This document shows positions 12,322-21,360 of a stretch of DNA of 64,000 bases, one piece after another; position 1 is the stretch's first letter; the number at the start of each line of letters is the position of its first letter. Location: assembly GCF_025264685.1 (NCBI RefSeq), contig NZ_CP073721.1, positions 7,209,501-7,273,500 on the forward strand, in the 5' to 3' direction. Below the pieces are notes generated by a model that ran no database searches, had not been told where the DNA came from, and saw nothing but the letters and a program-made list of their open reading frames with translations. This DNA is from Dactylosporangium roseum. Its GTDB lineage: Bacteria > Actinomycetota > Actinomycetes > Mycobacteriales > Micromonosporaceae. The translations under genes and the position numbers were made by a program.

Positions 12322-15147
12322 ATGTCCGCAGAAGCACCCGCGTCGAGCGCCGCCGACGCAGCGCTGCGCGCCGACATCCGCCGGCTCGGTTCGCTGCTCG
12401 GGCAGAGCCTCGTCCGCCAGGACGGCCAGCAACTGCTCGACCTGGTCGAAGAGGTCCGTGCGCTGGTCCGCACCGATCCCGAGGCGGCCGCGGAGCGGCT
12501 GCACGGGCTCGACGTCGTGACCGGCACCCAGCTCGCCCGCGCCTTCTCGACGTATTTCCACCTGGCCAACATCACCGAGCAGGTGCACCGCGCCCGCGAG
12601 CTGCGCCGCATCCGGGTCCGCGAGGGCGGCTGGCTGGAGCGAGCCGCCAAACTCATCGCCGACCGTGGCGTCGGGACGCGCGAGATCGGCTCGATCGCCT
12701 CGAAGCTCGCCGTGCGCCCCGTCTTCACCGCGCACCCCACCGAGGCCGCCCGCCGCTCGATCCTGACCAAGCTGCGGGCCGTCGGCGACGAGCTCGACGC
12801 CGAGGCGGTCGCCACCGCGCTCGACGGCTCGCTGGAGCCCGACAAGACCCGCACGGCGCGCACCGACCGGCGCCTCGCCGAGCTGCTCGACCTGCTGTGG
12901 CAGACCGACGAGCTGCGCCTGGAGCGGCCGGAGCCGTCCGACGAGGCCCGCAACGCCGTGTACTACCTCGCCGACCTGGCCGAGGGCGCCGCGCCGCAGG
13001 TGCTCGACGACCTCTACGAGACGCTCAAGGATCTGGGCGTACAACTGCCGCCGACGGCACGGCCGCTCACCTTCGGGTCGTGGATCGGCGGCGACCGGGA
13101 CGGCAACCCGTTCGTGACACCGGCGGTGACCCGGGACGTGCTGCTCATCCAGCACGAATACGGCATCCGCAGGGCCGAGGGCGTGATCGACGAGCTGATC
13201 GACGAGCTGTCGGTCTCGAAGCGCCTGCGCGGGGTGTCGCTGGACCTCTCCGCGAGTCTCGCGGCCGACCTCGACAACCTGCCGGAGCTGCCGGCCCGCT
13301 ACCGCCGGGTCAATCTCGAGGAGTCCTACCGGCTGAAGCTGCGCTGCGTCCGGCTGAAACTGCAGCACACCCGCGACCGGCTGGCGACCGGCACCCCGCA
13401 CAAGCCGGGCCGCGACTACCTCGGCACCGCCGAGCTGATCGCCGACCTGGAGCTGATGCGCGCGTCGCTGGCCCGCAACGGCGGCGCGCTGCCCGCGACC
13501 GGCAAGCTCGCGTCGGCGATCCGCACGCTGTCCGCCTTCGGCCTGCAGCTAGCCACCCTCGACATCCGTGAGCACGCCGACGCCCACCACGAGGTGCTCT
13601 CGCAGCTCTACCGGCGGGTCGGCGAGATCGACTACGCGTCGCTGGACCGCGACGCACGCCGTCAGTCGCTGATCGACGAGCTCACCGGCCGGCGGCCGCT
13701 GGCCACGCGCGACACCTCGCTGACCGACAGCGCGCGCAAGACGTTCGACGTGTTCTCCGCGATCCGCGAGGTGCAGGACCGCTTCGGGCCGGAGGTCATC
13801 GAGACGTACATCATCTCGATGACGCAGGGCATCGACGACGTCCTCGCCGCCGTGGTGCTGGCCCGCGAGTGGGGCCTGGTCGAGGTGAGCGCCGGCGGCG
13901 GCTTCGGCGGCGCGTCGATGGAGTCGGCCCGCGCCCGGATCGGTTTCGTCCCGCTGCTGGAGCAGGCGCGGGAGCTGGAGATGGCCGGTGAGCTGCTCGA
14001 CGACCTGCTGTCGATCCCGGTGTATCGCGCGATCGTGCGCGCCCGCGGTGACGTGCAGGAGGTCATGCTCGGCTACTCCGACTCCAACAAGGACGCCGGC
14101 ATCACCACCTCCCAGTGGATGATCCACAAGGCCCAGCGGCAGCTCCGCGACGTCGCCGCCCGGCACGGCGTACGGCTGCGGCTCTTCCACGGCCGCGGCG
14201 GCACCGTCGGCCGCGGCGGCGGGCCGACCCACGAGGCCATCCTGGCCCAGCCGTGGGGCACGCTCGACGGCGCGATCAAGGTGACCGAGCAGGGCGAGGT
14301 CATCTCCGACAAGTACACGCTGCCGGCGCTGGCCCGGGAAAACCTGGAGCTGACGCTCGCGGCCGTGCTCCAGTCCGCGCTGCTGCACACCGAGCCCCGC
14401 CAGCCGGCCGAGGCGCTCGCCCGTTGGGACTCGGCGATGGAGACGGTGTCGACGGCCGCGTTCGCCAACTACCGGGCGCTGGTCGAGAACCCGGACCTGC
14501 CCGCGTACTTCTGGGCGGCCACCCCCACCGAGCTGCTCGGCGCGCTGAACATCGGCTCACGCCCGGCCAAGCGACCGAACGCCGACGCGGGCCTGTCCGG
14601 CCTGCGGGCGATCCCGTGGGTGTTCGGCTGGACCCAGTCGCGGCAGATCGTGCCCGGCTGGTTCGGCGTGGGCAGCGGGCTCGAGGCCGCGCGGGAGGCC
14701 GGCCTCGGCGACGTCCTGCGCGAGATGCACGAGAAGTGGCACTTCTTCGGCACGTTCCTGTCCAACGTCGAGATGATGCTGGTCAAGACCGATCTGCAGA
14801 TCGCGTCGCGATACGTCGAAACGCTCGTCCCCGAGCAGTTGCGGCCGATCTTCGGCGTCATCCGGGAGGAGTACGAGCGGACGGTCGAAGAGGTGCTCGC
14901 GATCACGGGCGAGTCGGAACTGCTCGACCGCCAGCCCGTCCTCCAGCGCACGCTCAGCGTCCGGGACAGTTATCTGCAGCCGCTCCACCACCTCCAGGTC
15001 ACGCTGCTCGACCAGTACCGTGCGAGCAAGGTCGCCGACCGCGGCTCCTGGCCCGGCGGCCGCAAGGCCTCCCCCGACCCGGCGCTCGAGCGGGCACTGC
15101 TCACCACGGTCAACGGGATCGCGGCGGGCATGCGGAACACCGGTTGA
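12322..15147 (+). CDS. ppc: Phosphoenolpyruvate carboxylase
   Basis: 941 aa. It carboxylates PEP with bicarbonate to oxaloacetate, refilling the TCA cycle. Catalytic signatures are in order: VRPVFTAHPTE (about 131-141, with the catalytic His), GGDRDGNPFVT, MLGYSDSNKDAGI, RLFHGRGGTVGRGGGP and the terminal GMRNTG that closes the active site. ATG 12322 is preceded by GAGGGGA about 10 nt upstream. The 253-bp gap to divergent mfd must hold both promoters. The next gene starts 22 bp beyond the stop, so the APS-kinase fusion could be read from the same transcript. Confidence 0.98.
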   Translation: MSAEAPASSAADAALRADIRRLGSLLGQSLVRQDGQQLLDLVEEVRALVRTDPEAAAERLHGLDVVTGTQLARAFSTYFHLANITEQVHRARELRRIRVREGGWLERAAKLIADRGVGTREIGSIASKLAVRPVFTAHPTEAARRSILTKLRAVGDELDAEAVATALDGSLEPDKTRTARTDRRLAELLDLLWQTDELRLERPEPSDEARNAVYYLADLAEGAAPQVLDDLYETLKDLGVQLPPTARPLTFGSWIGGDRDGNPFVTPAVTRDVLLIQHEYGIRRAEGVIDELIDELSVSKRLRGVSLDLSASLAADLDNLPELPARYRRVNLEESYRLKLRCVRLKLQHTRDRLATGTPHKPGRDYLGTAELIADLELMRASLARNGGALPATGKLASAIRTLSAFGLQLATLDIREHADAHHEVLSQLYRRVGEIDYASLDRDARRQSLIDELTGRRPLATRDTSLTDSARKTFDVFSAIREVQDRFGPEVIETYIISMTQGIDDVLAAVVLAREWGLVEVSAGGGFGGASMESARARIGFVPLLEQARELEMAGELLDDLLSIPVYRAIVRARGDVQEVMLGYSDSNKDAGITTSQWMIHKAQRQLRDVAARHGVRLRLFHGRGGTVGRGGGPTHEAILAQPWGTLDGAIKVTEQGEVISDKYTLPALARENLELTLAAVLQSALLHTEPRQPAEALARWDSAMETVSTAAFANYRALVENPDLPAYFWAATPTELLGALNIGSRPAKRPNADAGLSGLRAIPWVFGWTQSRQIVPGWFGVGSGLEAAREAGLGDVLREMHEKWHFFGTFLSNVEMMLVKTDLQIASRYVETLVPEQLRPIFGVIREEYERTVEEVLAITGESELLDRQPVLQRTLSVRDSYLQPLHHLQVTLLDQYRASKVADRGSWPGGRKASPDPALERALLTTVNGIAAGMRNTG

Positions 15148-15169
15148 CCGCTTTGGCAGACTGTCCGAC

Positions 15170-16720
15170 GTGGCTGTGAACGGTTGGGCTGTCGAGGGAT
15201 GGGCGTTGCCGGACGAGGTGCTGCGGGATGCACCGACCTATACCCCCAAACCGTCGGAGATCGCCGACCTCGAGCTGCTGCTGTCGGAGGCGTACACGCC
15301 GCTGACGGGCTTCCTCGGCTCGGCGGACCTCATCGCGCTGCGGCGCACCGGCCGGCTCGCCGACGGCACGACCTGGCCGGTGCCCGTGACGCTGGAGGTG
15401 CCGCGCACCCTCGCCGAGCAGCTCGACATCGCCAACCCGCTGCGGCGGGTCCTGGTGCTCGCCGACCTGGAGGGCGCGCCGATCGCGGCGCTGGACACGA
15501 CCGAGATCTACCCGGCGCGCAAGACCACCGCCGGGGTCGCCGGACGGGTCCGGCGGCTCGGCGACGGCCGGCACGGCGCCTTCCGGCGGATGCGGCGCAC
15601 CCCGGCCGAGGTCCGCGAGACGCTGCCGGCCGGCCGGATCCTCGGCGTGATCGCCGACCGCCCGCTGCACCGCCCGCAACTCGCCCAGATCGCCCGGGCG
15701 GCCCGGACGCTCGCCGCGCACCTGCTGGTCCTCGTGCCGGTCGACAGTCCGGGCCCCGACGGACTCGCGCCGGAGGCCCTGGTCCGCTGCGTACTGGCGG
15801 CCCGCGACCGGATGCCGTCCTCCACGATCGTGGCCCTGCCGCTGCCGCACCACGAAGGCGACGACATCCGCGACGCGATGCTGCGGACCCGGGTGGCCGC
15901 CGCCTACGGGGTCACCCACCTCCTGGCCTCCAGCGAGTCGATGCTCTCCGGCGGCGGTCTCCGGGTGTTGGTACCTCGTGAGCTCGCCTACGACGGCCGC
16001 GACGGGCAGTGGCGGTCGCTCGACGACATCCCGCCCAAGCACCGCCGGCTCCCGCTGACGACGGGGGAGATCGAGGACCACCTCGACCGCGGCACGATCC
16101 TGCCCGAGTGGCACACCCCACCGGCGGTCGCCCGCGAGCTGGCCCGGGCCCGGCCGCCCCGCCGCCAGCGCGGCCTGGTGGTCTTCTTCACCGGCCTGTC
16201 CGGCTCCGGCAAGTCGACCATGGCCACCGGCCTCGCCGACGCGCTGCAAGAGTCGGGCGAGCGGACGATCACCCTGCTCGACGGCGACATCGTTCGTCGT
16301 CACCTGTCCGCCGGCCTGGGCTTCTCCGCCGAGGACCGGGACACCAACATCCGGCGGATCGGCTGGGTCGCCGCCGAGGTGGGCCGCCACGGCGGCGTGG
16401 CGATCTGCTGCCCGATCGCGCCGTATCGGGATTCGCGGGCCGCGGCCCGGGAGTTCGCCCGTAACGCGGGCGCCGGTTTCGTGTTGGTCCATGTGTCGAC
16501 GCCGTTGGCCGAGTGCGAGCGGCGCGACCGCAAAGGGCTCTACGCCAAGGCACGTGCGGGCCTGATCAAGGGGATGACCGGAATCGACGACCCGTACGAG
16601 GTGCCACTGGACGCCGAGCTGACGATCGACACGACGGGCCTGTCCCACGGCGAGGCGGTGACAACGGTGCTGCGGTACCTGGGCAGCAACGGCTGGCTGG
16701 ACCCCCGCCCCCTACCCTGA
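15170..16720 (+). CDS. cysC: ATP-sulfurylase-like/APS kinase fusion (adenylyl-sulfate kinase)
   Basis: 516 aa. Residues ~1-330 resemble ATP sulfurylase (LSEAYTPLTGFLG, TWPVPVTLEV), and ~335-510 form an APS kinase. The kinase is intact: P-loop GLSGSGKST (342-350), LLDGDIVRRHLS, RDTNIRRIGWVA, PIAPYRDSR, GLYAKARAG. It phosphorylates adenylyl sulfate to PAPS, the sulfate donor of sulfotransferases. In the sulfurylase part the usual QTRNPxHRxH active site reads ADRPLHRPQ (near 164-170), so both the QTRN and the second His are lost; APS synthesis by this half is doubtful. GTG 15170 (or 15176) begins 22 bp after ppc. Two sulfotransferase genes lie downstream. Confidence 0.88.
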   Translation: MAVNGWAVEGWALPDEVLRDAPTYTPKPSEIADLELLLSEAYTPLTGFLGSADLIALRRTGRLADGTTWPVPVTLEVPRTLAEQLDIANPLRRVLVLADLEGAPIAALDTTEIYPARKTTAGVAGRVRRLGDGRHGAFRRMRRTPAEVRETLPAGRILGVIADRPLHRPQLAQIARAARTLAAHLLVLVPVDSPGPDGLAPEALVRCVLAARDRMPSSTIVALPLPHHEGDDIRDAMLRTRVAAAYGVTHLLASSESMLSGGGLRVLVPRELAYDGRDGQWRSLDDIPPKHRRLPLTTGEIEDHLDRGTILPEWHTPPAVARELARARPPRRQRGLVVFFTGLSGSGKSTMATGLADALQESGERTITLLDGDIVRRHLSAGLGFSAEDRDTNIRRIGWVAAEVGRHGGVAICCPIAPYRDSRAAAREFARNAGAGFVLVHVSTPLAECERRDRKGLYAKARAGLIKGMTGIDDPYEVPLDAELTIDTTGLSHGEAVTTVLRYLGSNGWLDPRPLP

Positions 16721-16732
16721 CCCCCCCAACCC

Positions 16733-16811
16733 GCGTTGATCTTGCAGTTGTGGTGCCTGACAATCCGGGCATTCGCGGAGTGTCTCGGCACCACAACTGC
16801 AAGATCAACGC
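16733..16811. repeat. Palindromic repeat family 1, copy 2
   Basis: Perfect 25-bp arms (16733-16757 and 16787-16811) enclose a 29-nt loop, TGACAATCCGGGCATT onward with GGAGTGTC. It lies 12 bp after the stop of the APS-kinase fusion gene and separates it from the polysaccharide locus, so it may terminate the ppc-cysC transcript. Confidence 0.9.
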
Positions 16812-16941
16812 AGTAGGTGCGGTCCGGTCGGCGTTCTCCGCGTGCGCTGAACCGGGCGAATCTGGCGAAACAGGCCATCACGTCACGGCGGCTCATGGCG
16901 TTAGCCCCTGGAGAACCTGACGCCGAAGGGGCCGCCGCTTC

Positions 16942-18777
16942 ATGGACGCCAACCGCCCGCACTCCGCCGAATCCGACAGCCCAGGCGTCGACCTGCTCGG
17001 CATGGCCCGGCGCCACTGGTGGCTGGTGCTCATCCTGATGGTGGCCGGCGTCGCCGGCGCGGCGCAGTTCACCTCGATGCAGACCAAGGTCTACGAGTCG
17101 GCGACGTCGGTGCTGGTCTCGCCGATCGGCAACGGTCAGGACGCGAACTCGACCAGCGGTCGCACCAAGGGTGACATCAACCTCGACAACGAGGCCCAGC
17201 TCGTCACCTCCACCACCGTCGCGACCGACGCCGCCGCCCTGATGCGCTCGACGACCCCGCCGGACACCCTTGCCGGGAACGTGCGGGTGGAGGTACCGCC
17301 GAACACCACGTTCCTCGTCATCACGTACTCCGCCGGGGATCCCGCCGTTGCCCAGGCTGGGTCGCACGCGTTCGCCGAGGCGTACCTGCGCAACCGCGAG
17401 GAGTCCGCCAAGGCCGAGGTCGCCGCCCGGATCGCGATCCTCAACGACAAGATCAGCCAGCTCAACGCCGGCCTCACCCAGATCAACACCAAGCTCGCGA
17501 CCCTGCGCCCGACCGACCCGAACCGGCCCAACCTGGAGAGCCAGCGCAGCACGGCCACCTCGCAGATCAACACCCTCGCCGGCCAGCTCAACCAACTGCT
17601 CACCACCACGGTGAGCGCGGGCAAGATCACCCGCGACGCCGACCTGCCGTCGAGCCCGGTCAAGCCGAACCGGCTGCTCAACCTCGCCAGCGGCGCGATG
17701 ATCGGCCTGCTGCTCGGCGTCGGCGCGGCGATGCTCCGCGAGCGCCTCGACCAGCGGGTCCGCCGCGCCGGGGACCTCCCCCGCCGGGTCGACGTGGCGG
17801 TGCTCGCGGCCGTTCCCGGCCGGGTGAAGCCCCGCCTCGACGACGTCTTCGCGCCGTTCGGCACCGGAGGACGGATCTTCAACCGGCTCCGCAACGAGGT
17901 GCTCGCCAGCATCCCGGCGCCGGCCGGAGGCGACGCGCGGGTCGCGCTCGCCGGTCAGGTGGTCGTCGTCGCGGGCGCCAGCCGCGGTGCCGCGTCGACC
18001 GTGGTCGCGGCGAACCTGGCCGCGGCGTTCGCCCGTACCGGCGCCGAAACGGTCCTCGTCTGCGCGCACCTGCCCGACAGCCTCGTCGACACCGCCTCGG
18101 TCAACCGCATGCTCGGCGTGCGCGCCGTTCCCGGCCTGTCCGACGTGCTCGCCGGACGGTTCTCGCTGAGCAGCGCCACCCAGCGCGCCCCGCGGCACCC
18201 GAACCTGAGCGTCGTCACCACGGGCGGCACCGCGAGCGCCGGCGGGCTGCTGCAGTCGCAGGCCCTCCGGGACACGCTCGCCACGCTGCGCGAGCGGGCC
18301 GCGTACGTGGTCGTCGAGGCGCCGTCGACGGCGACCAGCGCCGACGCGCAGAGCCTGGCGAGTCTCGCCGACGCCGCCATCGTCGCGGTGGAACTGCGCC
18401 GCACCCGCAACACCGAGATCGTCGACGCCGCCGACCAGCTCCGCCGGGTCGGCACGCCGCTGCTCGGCGCGGTCGTGCTGCCGCGGCTGACCACGCCGCG
18501 CACCAGTGACGAGCGCGAGCAGGCGCCCGAGGAGCCGACGGTCGCCGACGACATGACGACGGTGCTGGACAAGCTGCCGCCGAAGGAGACCGTCCCGGCG
18601 AAGAAGGACGAGGAGCCGGCCGTCACCAAGCGCATCCGCACCACGCCGGCCGCGGCGTCGTCGACCGCGCCGTCGCCCACCGTCCCGGTGCCGCCGAAGC
18701 GCCAGAACCGCACGTTCTCGGTCACCCGTATCCCGGCCGAGACGCCCAGTGAGAACGGCGCCGACAAGCGGCGATGA
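16942..18777 (+). CDS. Wzz-type chain-length protein fused to a degenerate BY-kinase domain
   Basis: 611 aa. The N-terminal Wzz domain has a membrane helix near 29-48 (WWLVLILMVAGVAGA), a periplasmic part with coiled coil (AILNDKISQLNAGLTQINTKL) and a second helix around 247-265 after the usual SSPVKPNRLLN segment. The cytoplasmic region matches CpsD/Wzc ATPases but the Walker A reads GASRGAAST (345-353) without the lysine, Walker A' reads LVCAHLPDS and Walker B VVVEAPS. The C-terminus is a Pro/Thr tail with no Tyr cluster. It probably sets polymer length without kinase activity. First gene of a tightly overlapping operon. Confidence 0.87.
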   Translation: MDANRPHSAESDSPGVDLLGMARRHWWLVLILMVAGVAGAAQFTSMQTKVYESATSVLVSPIGNGQDANSTSGRTKGDINLDNEAQLVTSTTVATDAAALMRSTTPPDTLAGNVRVEVPPNTTFLVITYSAGDPAVAQAGSHAFAEAYLRNREESAKAEVAARIAILNDKISQLNAGLTQINTKLATLRPTDPNRPNLESQRSTATSQINTLAGQLNQLLTTTVSAGKITRDADLPSSPVKPNRLLNLASGAMIGLLLGVGAAMLRERLDQRVRRAGDLPRRVDVAVLAAVPGRVKPRLDDVFAPFGTGGRIFNRLRNEVLASIPAPAGGDARVALAGQVVVVAGASRGAASTVVAANLAAAFARTGAETVLVCAHLPDSLVDTASVNRMLGVRAVPGLSDVLAGRFSLSSATQRAPRHPNLSVVTTGGTASAGGLLQSQALRDTLATLRERAAYVVVEAPSTATSADAQSLASLADAAIVAVELRRTRNTEIVDAADQLRRVGTPLLGAVVLPRLTTPRTSDEREQAPEEPTVADDMTTVLDKLPPKETVPAKKDEEPAVTKRIRTTPAAASSTAPSPTVPVPPKRQNRTFSVTRIPAETPSENGADKRR

Positions 18778-20153
18778 CCCTCACCACGCACCCCTCAGCC
18801 GCCGCCGACGCGCTGCCGGCGAGGCCCCCGACCCGGGTCGCCCGCCGGCTGCGCGCCTGGCCGCTCACCGCCGTCCTGCTGCTCTACCCGCTGTGGTGGG
18901 CGCTCGGCCTCGGTGTCCTCATCTTCTTCATCGCCGCGGTACCGATGCTGTTCGCACTCGTGCGGCATCGCGCCTCCGGGCAGGTCGTCAAGCTGCCGCC
19001 CGCGTTCCTGCTGTGGCTGCTGTTCCTGGCGACCGTCCTCTTCGGGCTGTTCACGCTGGGCGCCGACCCGGTCGGCACCGTGCCGGGCACCGCGGCCAGC
19101 CGCCTGCTGTCGTACGGGTTCCGCCTCGCCGGTTACCTCACGCTCACCGTCCTGCTGATCTACGCCGGCAACGTCGACCGCCGGGAACTGTCCCAGGAGA
19201 AGCTGGTCCGGCTGCTCGCCTGGCTGTTCACGGTCACCGTCGCCGGCGGGCTGCTCGGCATGGTGGCGCCGCGCTTCGAGTTCACCGCCCCGATCGAGCT
19301 GCTGCTCCCGCGCCACGTGCGCGCCGACGGCTTCGTGCAGTCGCTCGTGCACCCGACCGCCGCGCAGATCATGAACCTGCTCGGCGGCGAGACGCCCCGC
19401 CCGGGCGCGCCGTGGGGCTACACGAACACCTGGGGCAACAACGCCTGCCTGCTCGTCGGCTGGCTGCTCGTCGCCGGCTTCTGCGTCGCGAAGTCCCGCC
19501 GCGGCAAGGTGTACGCGGGCGTCACGCTGGTCGTCGCGATGGCACCGATCGTGTACTCGCTGAACCGGGGCCTGTGGATCGGCCTCGGCGTGATGGCGGT
19601 GTACGTCGCGGTCCGCCTGGCGATGCGCGGCAGGCTCGCCGCGCTCGGCGCCATCGGGATCGCGGCCGCCGCGGTGGCGGTCGCCGTCGTCACCACCCCG
19701 CTCGGTGACGTCGTCACCGCCCGGCTGGAGGACGGCAAGTCCAACGGCGTGCGCATGTACACCACCGAGAAGGCCGTCACCGGCATGCTCGAGTCGCCGC
19801 TGATCGGCTTCGGCTCGACCCGCACGACGATCGGCGGACGCAACTCGATCGCCGTCGGCGAGAGCCCGGACTGCGGCCGCTGCGGCAACTTCACCGTCGG
19901 TGGCAACGGCCAGCTATGGCAGTTGCTCTACGCGCACGGCATCCTCGGCACCGCCACTTACCTCGGTTTCTTCGTCGCGGCGCTGTGGCGGTTCCGGCGC
20001 GACGCGACCCCGGCCGGGCTGGCCGCGTCCGCCGCGATCGTGTCCAGCTTCGCGGCGATGTTCTGGTACAACGCGCTCGTCACCCCGCTGGCCCTGACCT
20101 TCCTCGCGTATGCCGTCCTGTGGCGCAACCAGCAGAGGGGTATCCCGCAATGA
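18774..20153 (+). CDS. O-antigen ligase/polymerase-like membrane protein (Wzy/WaaL type)
   Basis: 459 aa with about 10-11 predicted membrane helices and a large extracytoplasmic loop near residues 170-230 containing PRPGAPWGYTNTWGNN, as in Wzy/WaaL family proteins; the second loop carries GFGSTRTTIGG. It probably polymerises repeat units or ligates glycan outside the membrane. The ATG overlaps the wzz-like stop (ATGA), so translation is probably coupled. Family membership comes from topology and the O-antigen-ligase-like loop; polymerase versus ligase cannot be told from sequence alone. Confidence 0.8.
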   Translation: MTLTTHPSAAADALPARPPTRVARRLRAWPLTAVLLLYPLWWALGLGVLIFFIAAVPMLFALVRHRASGQVVKLPPAFLLWLLFLATVLFGLFTLGADPVGTVPGTAASRLLSYGFRLAGYLTLTVLLIYAGNVDRRELSQEKLVRLLAWLFTVTVAGGLLGMVAPRFEFTAPIELLLPRHVRADGFVQSLVHPTAAQIMNLLGGETPRPGAPWGYTNTWGNNACLLVGWLLVAGFCVAKSRRGKVYAGVTLVVAMAPIVYSLNRGLWIGLGVMAVYVAVRLAMRGRLAALGAIGIAAAAVAVAVVTTPLGDVVTARLEDGKSNGVRMYTTEKAVTGMLESPLIGFGSTRTTIGGRNSIAVGESPDCGRCGNFTVGGNGQLWQLLYAHGILGTATYLGFFVAALWRFRRDATPAGLAASAAIVSSFAAMFWYNALVTPLALTFLAYAVLWRNQQRGIPQ

Positions 20154-21358
20154 GTCCACTCAAGACCGCTCCGGCCGCGCTCCAGGTCGACGACGAACAA
20201 CTCCGGGCGCAGTACATCCAGGAGGTGCTCGGCGTCCTGTACCCCGGCTCCGGCACCGGCTCGGTCGAGTATCTCGTCATTCCCAACGCCCGCAAGCCTC
20301 GCCTGCTGGTGCCCGCCGACGACCGGCGGCTCGCCGCGGCCGCGGTGCGCCGGTACGCCGAGCCGCAGTCCCGCCTGGCGAAGCTCAAGCGTGACGCGGT
20401 CGTGACCGCGCTGCGGACCGGCATGTCGGGCCTGCTGCTGCGCGACCGGCTGCGCCTGCGCCCCTCCACCGACACCATCGACACGTACCTGGGCGACGCC
20501 CTCGGCGAAGCACTGCGTCTCAGTGTCCACATCGGACCGGCTCGGGCGAACCGCAAGCCGGTCCTGCAACTCCTCGCCGCAGACGGCCGGACGCTCGCGT
20601 TCGCGAAGCTCGGCACGTCGGCACTGACCCGCACGCTGGTGCGGGCCGAGGGCCACGCGCTCACGGCGGTCGGCACCGCGCCGCTGACCGCGCTGCGGGT
20701 CCCGAAAGTGCTGCACGCCGGGCGCTGGGGCGAGCACGAGGTGCTCGTCCAGTCGGCACTGCCGGTCTGGCGGCCCCGGGTGCCGCTGACCGCGCCCCGC
20801 CTGGCCGCCGCGATGCGCGAGGTCGCCACCTGCTGCGGCACCAGCCACGGCACGCTCGACGGCAGCGGCTACTGGATCCGGCTGCGGGCGCGGCTGGAGG
20901 CGGTCGCCGACAATGCCGAAGGAGGCGTGCTGCGCGCCGCCGCGGAGCGGATCGTGGCGACGGCGGGCAGCACCGACCTCACGTTCGGCTCGTGGCACGG
21001 CGACTGGTCCCCGTGGAACATGGCGAGCCTCGCCGACACGATCCTGGTCTGGGACTGGGAGCGGTTCACGCCGGGCGTCCCGATCGGCTTCGACGCGCTG
21101 CACCACGCGTTGCAGGTCGGCATCTCCCGCGCCCCGTCGGCCGGGCAGGCGGTCAACGACCTCGTCGGCGCCGCGCCCGAGCTGCTGCTGCCGTTCGGCG
21201 TGGTGCACCGGCAGGCGGTCGAGGTGACCGCGCTGCTGTACCTCATCGACCTGGCCACCCGATACGTCACCGACCGGCAGGCGGAGGCCGGCGCCCGCCT
21301 GGGCGTGCTCGGCAACTGGCTGCTGCCCGTCCTCGTCGCGCGAGTGGAGGCACTGTAA
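20150..21358 (+). CDS. APH-fold phosphotransferase/kinase-like protein
   Basis: 402 aa. The C-terminal half holds the aminoglycoside-phosphotransferase (choline-kinase) catalytic signature SWHGDWSPWNM followed by a metal-binding WDWE, i.e. the HxDxxxxN...D pattern with HGDWSPWN; a nucleotide-binding lobe (TLAFAKLGTSALTRTLVRAEGHAL) precedes it. The N-terminal ~120 residues (EVLGVLYPGSGTGSVEYLVIPN) match nothing I recognise. Within this locus, phosphorylation of a sugar or polyprenol intermediate is plausible; antibiotic resistance is unlikely from context. The start ATG 20150 overlaps the upstream stop by 4 bp and has GAGGGG upstream. Confidence 0.72.
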   Translation: MSPLKTAPAALQVDDEQLRAQYIQEVLGVLYPGSGTGSVEYLVIPNARKPRLLVPADDRRLAAAAVRRYAEPQSRLAKLKRDAVVTALRTGMSGLLLRDRLRLRPSTDTIDTYLGDALGEALRLSVHIGPARANRKPVLQLLAADGRTLAFAKLGTSALTRTLVRAEGHALTAVGTAPLTALRVPKVLHAGRWGEHEVLVQSALPVWRPRVPLTAPRLAAAMREVATCCGTSHGTLDGSGYWIRLRARLEAVADNAEGGVLRAAAERIVATAGSTDLTFGSWHGDWSPWNMASLADTILVWDWERFTPGVPIGFDALHHALQVGISRAPSAGQAVNDLVGAAPELLLPFGVVHRQAVEVTALLYLIDLATRYVTDRQAEAGARLGVLGNWLLPVLVARVEAL

Positions 21359-21360
21359 CC

